NCBI RefSeq assembly: GCF_019048065.1
Contig: NZ_CP077292.1
Coordinates: 1 to 64,000 of the forward strand
Direction of reading: 5' to 3'
Source of the DNA: Citrobacter farmeri
GTDB lineage: Bacteria > Pseudomonadota > Gammaproteobacteria > Enterobacterales > Enterobacteriaceae
Length of the DNA stretch: 64,000 nt
In this document: one piece after another, positions 58,988-64,000 of the stretch
Numbering within the stretch: position 1 is the stretch's first letter
Layout: the number at the start of each line of letters is the position of its first letter
Program-made: the position numbers and the translations under genes
Notes under the pieces: model-generated
Seen by the model: only the letters and a program-made list of their open reading frames with translations
Databases searched by the model: none
Told to the model about the DNA's origin: nothing

Positions 58988-61900
58988 CAGTCGCCTCCCA
59001 GCGTTTTTTCCAGCTCAATATCTTTTTCCGGTACATTCACCACCCACTCACGCTCCGTACGCAGCATCTGTTCGCGCACCTGCTGGCGGATGCCCCGACC
59101 GTCCGCCACCGCTTCCTGAATAGCCTCATCCAGCTCACGTTCTCCCCGTGCTGCAGCGTCACGCAGGCGTCGTTCTTCATCGGCAGACAACAGGGGTTCT
59201 GGTCTGGTCCTCTCCTCACCCGGCACTGCCGACAGCAGTTCCTGCCGGGCCTGCTCCGCCAGCTCCCGTGCCGCTTTTTCCTGTGCATCTGCCAGTTTCT
59301 GCTGCTCATCTGGAGGCAGCGTAATGGGGTCTTCCGCTTTCGCCGCCGATTCAGCCTCCGCCACACTGCGCACTGTTCGTGCCACCTCGTCAGGCTCCGT
59401 GATTCGTCCTCCGGTCAGGCGGGCTGCATTGAGCAACCGTTCTTCACCGTGCAGACGTATCACCACCCCGCTCTCCGGGTTCTCCTGTGCCAGGCGCAGC
59501 GCCGTCTGTGCATCATCAGCAATGAGTGTCTGCCCGTTACGGCTGGCCTGCAGGCCGGCGAATTGCGCATCCTCCCCACCACGCAGCCGGGACTCATCAC
59601 TGAGCACCACGCGCATCCCGTCATCCTCAATGCGGATTTCGGTCAGGAGTGCCCCGGCTTCTTTTCCGTGACGGGTCCACGCCGGCAGGGCTACATAAGG
59701 TGTCGGGTATTTCCTGCCAGCAGCAATGAAGCGCGCCATTGTTTCGCCCTCCAGGCCGTTTTCCGCCAGAACCCTGCGTCCCAGCGCGGTTTTATCCAGT
59801 CGTGAGGAGGTGGCCAGCAATCGGTTGCCGGTGTCGGATTCGTGGTCACTTTTCTGGTGCAGCAGGTCGTGGGCGGTCTGTCCGGCATTTGAGTGCCGGG
59901 CATCGGCACTCCAGCCAGCCAGATCGTCGGTATAAACCTGCACATGCTCCTTTGCGCGTGACAGCGTCACATAAGTGGATTCCAGAGACGCCATTCTTTT
60001 CCTGCCACCTTCGGTACCGGTCAGGGCAATGGCAAAGCGCTCACTGGCCCCCTGTACGCCATACACCGTCAGGGCATAGGCGAGGTCAATATGACAGTCC
60101 TCCGTCATGGCCTGCGGGTCGACAATTTTCTCCTGATCTCCCTGGCGGAAGCGGATGGCCCCGTCGTCAGTGAACCCGGCCACCTCCCACAGGCTGTTGG
60201 CCACATAGCCGCGGTCGGTGTCCGAGCGGGTAAAGCGCACCCTGTCCCCCTGACTGATCGTCAGATCGCGGAGTGTGAAGAGGGAAATATCCTGTGCAGT
60301 GTTCTGCTGAGGAGAGATCAGCACCGACTCCCCGTCAGCATTACGCAGCGTGACCACGGCGTCCTGCGTATCCACCTCCGCCACAGTCCAGTAGCGCTCG
60401 TTCATCATGGCCACGGCGCCGGTATACTCCGCAAAGGTTTCAGCCGCACGCAGGGCGTTGTCAGGCACCCGGAGCGGCTCCAGGACGGTGAACGTGCGTT
60501 CTTCAGCACCTGTATCGCCTTTCTCATGCCGGGCGGCATGAATGGCATTATTGATGGCGTGACGGTCAGCGTTAAGTTCTGCCACAACCAGCGTCTGCTG
60601 CTGCGCCTCCGGGGTGCGCCCCATCCAGTCATCCCGGATGGCTTCAATGATGTCAGTCCGGACCAGTGACAATTGCTCCGGTGTCAGTGTCTGCTCGCCG
60701 GCGGCGGGAGAGTCCTGCTCCTGGTCCTTTTTCGGCGCACGGATTTCCATGACGGAATTCCCGGGCACCCAGGCTCCTTCCTGACGGGGGACCTGTTGCG
60801 GGCTGACGTCATCCACCTGACGCAGTGATGTATCAACCTGACCTGCGATGATGCTTTCAATCGCCGGGCGCAGCGCCGGAGTCTGGCGGACAATCTCCTG
60901 CATCACCACCGTATCGATGGCACTGCGCTGCTGCACCAGGCGGAACGGCAGACCGGTTGAGATGGCCTGCAGTTGCGCGGTGTCCCCGCTGGAGACCATC
61001 CGTCCGCCGCCTGCGGCAACCAGCTGATAGAGCTCTGCCATATCACGGTTGCCCACCATCGAGCTCTCATCGGTCAGGAACAGGACATTGCGGAAGTCCG
61101 GTGTTTCCCCGGCCTGTATGGCCAGCCGGGTTTCACTCAGAAAACTGGCCAGTGTTCGTGCCTCCACCCCGGCCTCACGCATCTCATGCACGGCCCGGTG
61201 CGTGGGTCCCAGGCCGATGACCTGCGGCCGCACGGATTCGGACAGGGTGTTCAGGGCACCCATCACCGCCCGGAACTGGGTGGTTTTCCCCACCCCGGCA
61301 TAGCCCTGAATGGCCATAAAACGGTCGGTGTTCTCCAGTACCGTCCGTGTGGCCTCCCGCTGGCCTGCCGTCAGACCGGCCAGCACTGAGGCAGGCGTCA
61401 GCGCCATCAGGGGCTGTACAGCATCCTTACCCTCAGCAATATGGCGGATGATGGTCTTTTCCATCTCATACGCCACACGCGGAACAAGCACCCTGTTTCC
61501 CACCCCGGAAACCGAATCCAGCTGAATCAGCTCCCCGCTGTTCACCTGCCGGGCGATTTCAGTCCGGACATCAGTCAGCGGCTGGCCGGATTTTACCGCT
61601 TCTGACAGCAGGGCAATTTCACTGAGGTGTACCTGTCCCTGCTGCGCGCGCGGGATGGCCAGACTGACGGCCTGCTCTGCATCCGACATCAGACGCTCAC
61701 GGCTGGCCTGTATGGCGGTATCCAGATTTGCCTCGCCGGTCGACTGACGGACCTGGTCACTGGCCAGTCGCACGGCGGACACACTCTCCACTTTGCGCGC
61801 AGCCTGCTCAGGCGCAAGCGGCGTATAAATCCGGATGTCGCTGCCACTCTGCGCCAGCGCATTCAGGGTCTGTTTATTCAGGCCTCGTGGACCGACTGCG

Positions 61901-64000
61901 GCCAGTACCGTGCGCGACGCGCTGGTACCCGCCCCGGTCCCTTCCACATAGTCATGAGCCAGCTTCACGGCCCGTTCAGTGGGCAGGCGCAACTCCCGGT
62001 CGCCGCTGCGTAGCCGTACCACGCCATTTTCCAGCCCCGCCACGGTGAACTGCTCTTTCGCTTTGATGGCTCCCTTCAGCTCTCGCCCCAGCGCCCTGAC
62101 GCGGTCCCCTTCAGAAATATCCAGTGTCCGGCTGCGGTACAGGCTCCAGCTGCCGTCAACCTGCGTGACCTTCAGGGTCAGGCGACTGCCGTCTTCTCCC
62201 TGCAGCACCAGGCTGTTAGTGGCCTCAGCCACCCGGTCAATGGTGTGCCGTGTCATCGTTTTCTTCTCAGCGTCCCACCGCTCCATCACCATCCCGGCCC
62301 GGTAGTTATTGCGCTGATGGCGGGTTTTGCTGTCCAGCCACACTGGCTCCAGAACCTGCAGCGTCACCTGCTCCCTGGCCAGCTCACCCGCATCACGCCG
62401 TATATCCCTGATAACCTCCGTCAGCTGCTGCTGTTCCCGGGCACCGGTCACCTGGGCCACGACATCCCGCCCTTCAGCAGACAGGCGCACGTACTCCTGC
62501 GCCAGCTGGCCATAACGGCTCCGTTTGTCCGCCTCGCTGACCAGCCGCACCTCCGGCAGCTGCGTGCTGTAAAACCGGTACTGCGGGATACCGGCTTCTT
62601 TCAGCACAGACAGGGCATTGCCCGTCCCCTGCCGGTTCTCCGTATCCATGAATATCAGCTGCGCCCCGGCGCTGAGTGCCTTTTCCTGCAGCAGGACGGT
62701 TTCTTTCAGCGACAGTCGTTCTGCCCGGTCAACGATAACCGTGCCCTGTACCGGCAATACGGTGTCAGCGTTCATCTGTGAGCGCAGCATTACCTGGCCT
62801 GCCAGATGCGGGCTTTCTGACAGAAACTGGCCACTGCGACCGTCTGCTGCAATCACCATCACCTCACGCCCCTGTGAGCGGGCCATCATGGCCACGTCTT
62901 CCGTGCGCTCACGCAGGGTTTGTGCTCCTCCACGACCACTGAGAATGGCTACCGGGCTTTTATCCTGTGTCAGGACAGAGACAGCATCCCCGGCAGGTAT
63001 ATCGCGTTCCTGTGCCCGCTCAGGGAAGACCAGCACGGTTTGCTCCTGAATGACCGTGCGCGCCAGCTGATGAACGCTGAGTTCGTTCAGCAGATGAATA
63101 TCGGAAGTAAAAATGCCCTTCTCGCGATCCAGGGGGATAAGGCGCTGCCCTTCAATCGCGGCATCGATGCCGGCACGGGCCTGCTCAAACAAGCCTGATG
63201 CTGACGGCAGACGACTGACCGTGCCGGCCAGCATTTCAGACCAGGTGAACTGGACCTTCTTCTCCGACAACGCAGAAATCGTGTCACTGACGGCTTTCTG
63301 CACGTCTGATTCTGAAATCTGAGCGGAAGACGCACTATCGGGCTGGCCTGTAGCCCGAATATCCTCAATGCCACCACCAACAGGGCCAGGTGGTTCTGCC
63401 CGTGTCTGCGCCTGGCTGATGTAGTTATCGATATCGAATTTTTCATCGGTCAGCCGCCGGCGCCATTCAGCTTTCAGCAGATCCGGGTCGGCCCAAGCTT
63501 TTGCCTGGCGGGTATCGAGTGCGGCAACGTCGCGGGATTTTGCTGACGCATCAGGCCCGGCGGCTTCCCGAATGGCCTGACTGCGCGAGGAAAAGATGTC
63601 CACCGGCACATCCTTCAGCTCCCACAGTCCATGTTTTCCCGCCGCCACAGTTTCGAATCCCATAGACTCAATGTCTTCACGTAAGGCAGAACGGTACAGG
63701 TTTCCCAGCGCTATCTTGGTGGCGTACAGATTCTCAGAAAAGCCAGTTTTCATCCGGGTATCGCTGGCCAGCGACCGCCATTTTTCATCGGCGAATGTCG
63801 CATTAAAGACCAGGGCGTGGGTGTGCACCTGCGGGTCCAGGTCCCGGGAGGTGTCATGGTTATACAACGCAGCCACCATACTGCCAGTCAGCACCGTTTC
63901 CGTTTTTCCCTCCTGCGTAATACGGGCGCTGATCAGTTGCTCCACTTCCTGCATCGCCACCGCCACCGCCCGGTTATGCGCCTCAATAAAACGACGGTCT
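58987..64000 (-). CDS. traI: TraI relaxase/helicase (N-terminus outside window)
   Basis: About 1670 visible residues of TraI, which nicks oriT and unwinds the transferred strand. The frame is open to the window edge (RRFIEAHNRAVAVAMQEVEQ), so the GTG at 63966 is internal; about 90 residues with the catalytic tyrosines are missing. Visible parts: three-His metal motif HDTSRDLDPQVHTH near residue 50; a vestigial helicase domain; the active RecD-like helicase with Walker A QGYAGVGKTTQFRAV (about 900) and FLTDESSMVGN; motif-VI-like VTLSRAKEHVQVY; C-terminal Ala/Glu-rich coiled region. Length comparable to F TraI (1756). Confidence 0.97.
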   Translation of the reverse strand, partial: DRRFIEAHNRAVAVAMQEVEQLISARITQEGKTETVLTGSMVAALYNHDTSRDLDPQVHTHALVFNATFADEKWRSLASDTRMKTGFSENLYATKIALGNLYRSALREDIESMGFETVAAGKHGLWELKDVPVDIFSSRSQAIREAAGPDASAKSRDVAALDTRQAKAWADPDLLKAEWRRRLTDEKFDIDNYISQAQTRAEPPGPVGGGIEDIRATGQPDSASSAQISESDVQKAVSDTISALSEKKVQFTWSEMLAGTVSRLPSASGLFEQARAGIDAAIEGQRLIPLDREKGIFTSDIHLLNELSVHQLARTVIQEQTVLVFPERAQERDIPAGDAVSVLTQDKSPVAILSGRGGAQTLRERTEDVAMMARSQGREVMVIAADGRSGQFLSESPHLAGQVMLRSQMNADTVLPVQGTVIVDRAERLSLKETVLLQEKALSAGAQLIFMDTENRQGTGNALSVLKEAGIPQYRFYSTQLPEVRLVSEADKRSRYGQLAQEYVRLSAEGRDVVAQVTGAREQQQLTEVIRDIRRDAGELAREQVTLQVLEPVWLDSKTRHQRNNYRAGMVMERWDAEKKTMTRHTIDRVAEATNSLVLQGEDGSRLTLKVTQVDGSWSLYRSRTLDISEGDRVRALGRELKGAIKAKEQFTVAGLENGVVRLRSGDRELRLPTERAVKLAHDYVEGTGAGTSASRTVLAAVGPRGLNKQTLNALAQSGSDIRIYTPLAPEQAARKVESVSAVRLASDQVRQSTGEANLDTAIQASRERLMSDAEQAVSLAIPRAQQGQVHLSEIALLSEAVKSGQPLTDVRTEIARQVNSGELIQLDSVSGVGNRVLVPRVAYEMEKTIIRHIAEGKDAVQPLMALTPASVLAGLTAGQREATRTVLENTDRFMAIQGYAGVGKTTQFRAVMGALNTLSESVRPQVIGLGPTHRAVHEMREAGVEARTLASFLSETRLAIQAGETPDFRNVLFLTDESSMVGNRDMAELYQLVAAGGGRMVSSGDTAQLQAISTGLPFRLVQQRSAIDTVVMQEIVRQTPALRPAIESIIAGQVDTSLRQVDDVSPQQVPRQEGAWVPGNSVMEIRAPKKDQEQDSPAAGEQTLTPEQLSLVRTDIIEAIRDDWMGRTPEAQQQTLVVAELNADRHAINNAIHAARHEKGDTGAEERTFTVLEPLRVPDNALRAAETFAEYTGAVAMMNERYWTVAEVDTQDAVVTLRNADGESVLISPQQNTAQDISLFTLRDLTISQGDRVRFTRSDTDRGYVANSLWEVAGFTDDGAIRFRQGDQEKIVDPQAMTEDCHIDLAYALTVYGVQGASERFAIALTGTEGGRKRMASLESTYVTLSRAKEHVQVYTDDLAGWSADARHSNAGQTAHDLLHQKSDHESDTGNRLLATSSRLDKTALGRRVLAENGLEGETMARFIAAGRKYPTPYVALPAWTRHGKEAGALLTEIRIEDDGMRVVLSDESRLRGGEDAQFAGLQASRNGQTLIADDAQTALRLAQENPESGVVIRLHGEERLLNAARLTGGRITEPDEVARTVRSVAEAESAAKAEDPITLPPDEQQKLADAQEKAARELAEQARQELLSAVPGEERTRPEPLLSADEERRLRDAAARGERELDEAIQEAVADGRGIRQQVREQMLRTEREWVVNVPEKDIELEKTLGGD

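Noticed and set aside
59324..63322. Many plus-strand open frames opposite traI
   Set aside because: They are antisense shadows of a high-GC, strongly coding gene, with no start signals or recognisable proteins.
1..64000. spv, pef, rck or antibiotic-resistance genes, tRNAs, rRNAs
   Set aside because: None recognised in the window, so a classical Salmonella virulence plasmid or resistance plasmid identity is not claimed.

Overview
The window is most of an IncF-type conjugative plasmid of an enterobacterium. It carries two replicons: RepFIB at about 28.1-29.8 kb, and an IncFII-type copB/copA/tap/repA1 locus at about 54-56.1 kb. The end of the F-like tra operon (traI-traX) fills the right edge, and an F-type leading region fills the left. 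Because traI runs off the right end toward oriT and a gene-19-type transglycosylase enters from the left, the window probably begins just beyond oriT on a circular molecule, with the rest of tra outside it. Host genus cannot be fixed from the sequence. The accessory genes (ToxR/FidL-like pair, GlgS-like, DcrB-like, YhfL-like) resemble Salmonella/Escherichia/Citrobacter families.

Layout. 0-14.4 kb is the leading region, almost all on the minus strand: a decayed ardB/klcA, methylase-like genes, a HigBA-type toxin-antitoxin (TA) pair, psiA/psiB, a YubM-like ParB-domain protein, ssb, ardA, a DUF1380 gene and an orphan adenine methylase. Two pairs of long repeats sit upstream of these gene blocks and resemble the single-strand promoters (Frpo) of F. 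14.8-20.1 kb holds parA and a small partner gene, a broken ResD-like recombinase, relBE and several small membrane-protein genes. Nearly every gap there up to 19.0 kb contains a GAATTACATAAGTAATTC-like palindrome. 20.1-21.1 kb is an IS66 remnant. 21.4-25.8 kb is a 1450-aa autotransporter. 26.8-27.6 kb is a GNAT/DUF1778 TA pair, followed by RepFIB with its recombinase.

30.7-48 kb is the accessory, AT-rich part. It contains a tandemly duplicated parDE whose second copy has decayed, then a regulatory cluster (GlgS-like, degenerate GGDEF-like, FidL-like and ToxR-like proteins). After an IS903-group remnant come a DUF134/NifX-like pair and an orphan PsiB paralogue. A LuxR-type regulator then precedes a chaperone-usher fimbrial operon (subunit, usher, chaperone, tip adhesin) flanked on both sides by DcrB-like secreted proteins. 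This reads as a surface-adhesion island with its own regulators. 48-54 kb has a TnpB remnant, an FKBP pseudogene, ccdAB, a frameshifted SOS-box-preceded gene with a colicin-like start, and an RHH-protein gene followed by an Abi/HEPN gene.

Five apparently intact TA loci (HigBA-type, RelBE, GNAT/DUF1778, ParDE, CcdAB), two replicons and a ParA system maintain the plasmid. No finO is present where it normally follows traX; an IS200/IS605 transposase remnant and a truncated ORF lie there instead, so transfer may be derepressed. Eight copies of an IS200/IS605-end-like hairpin are scattered over the window.
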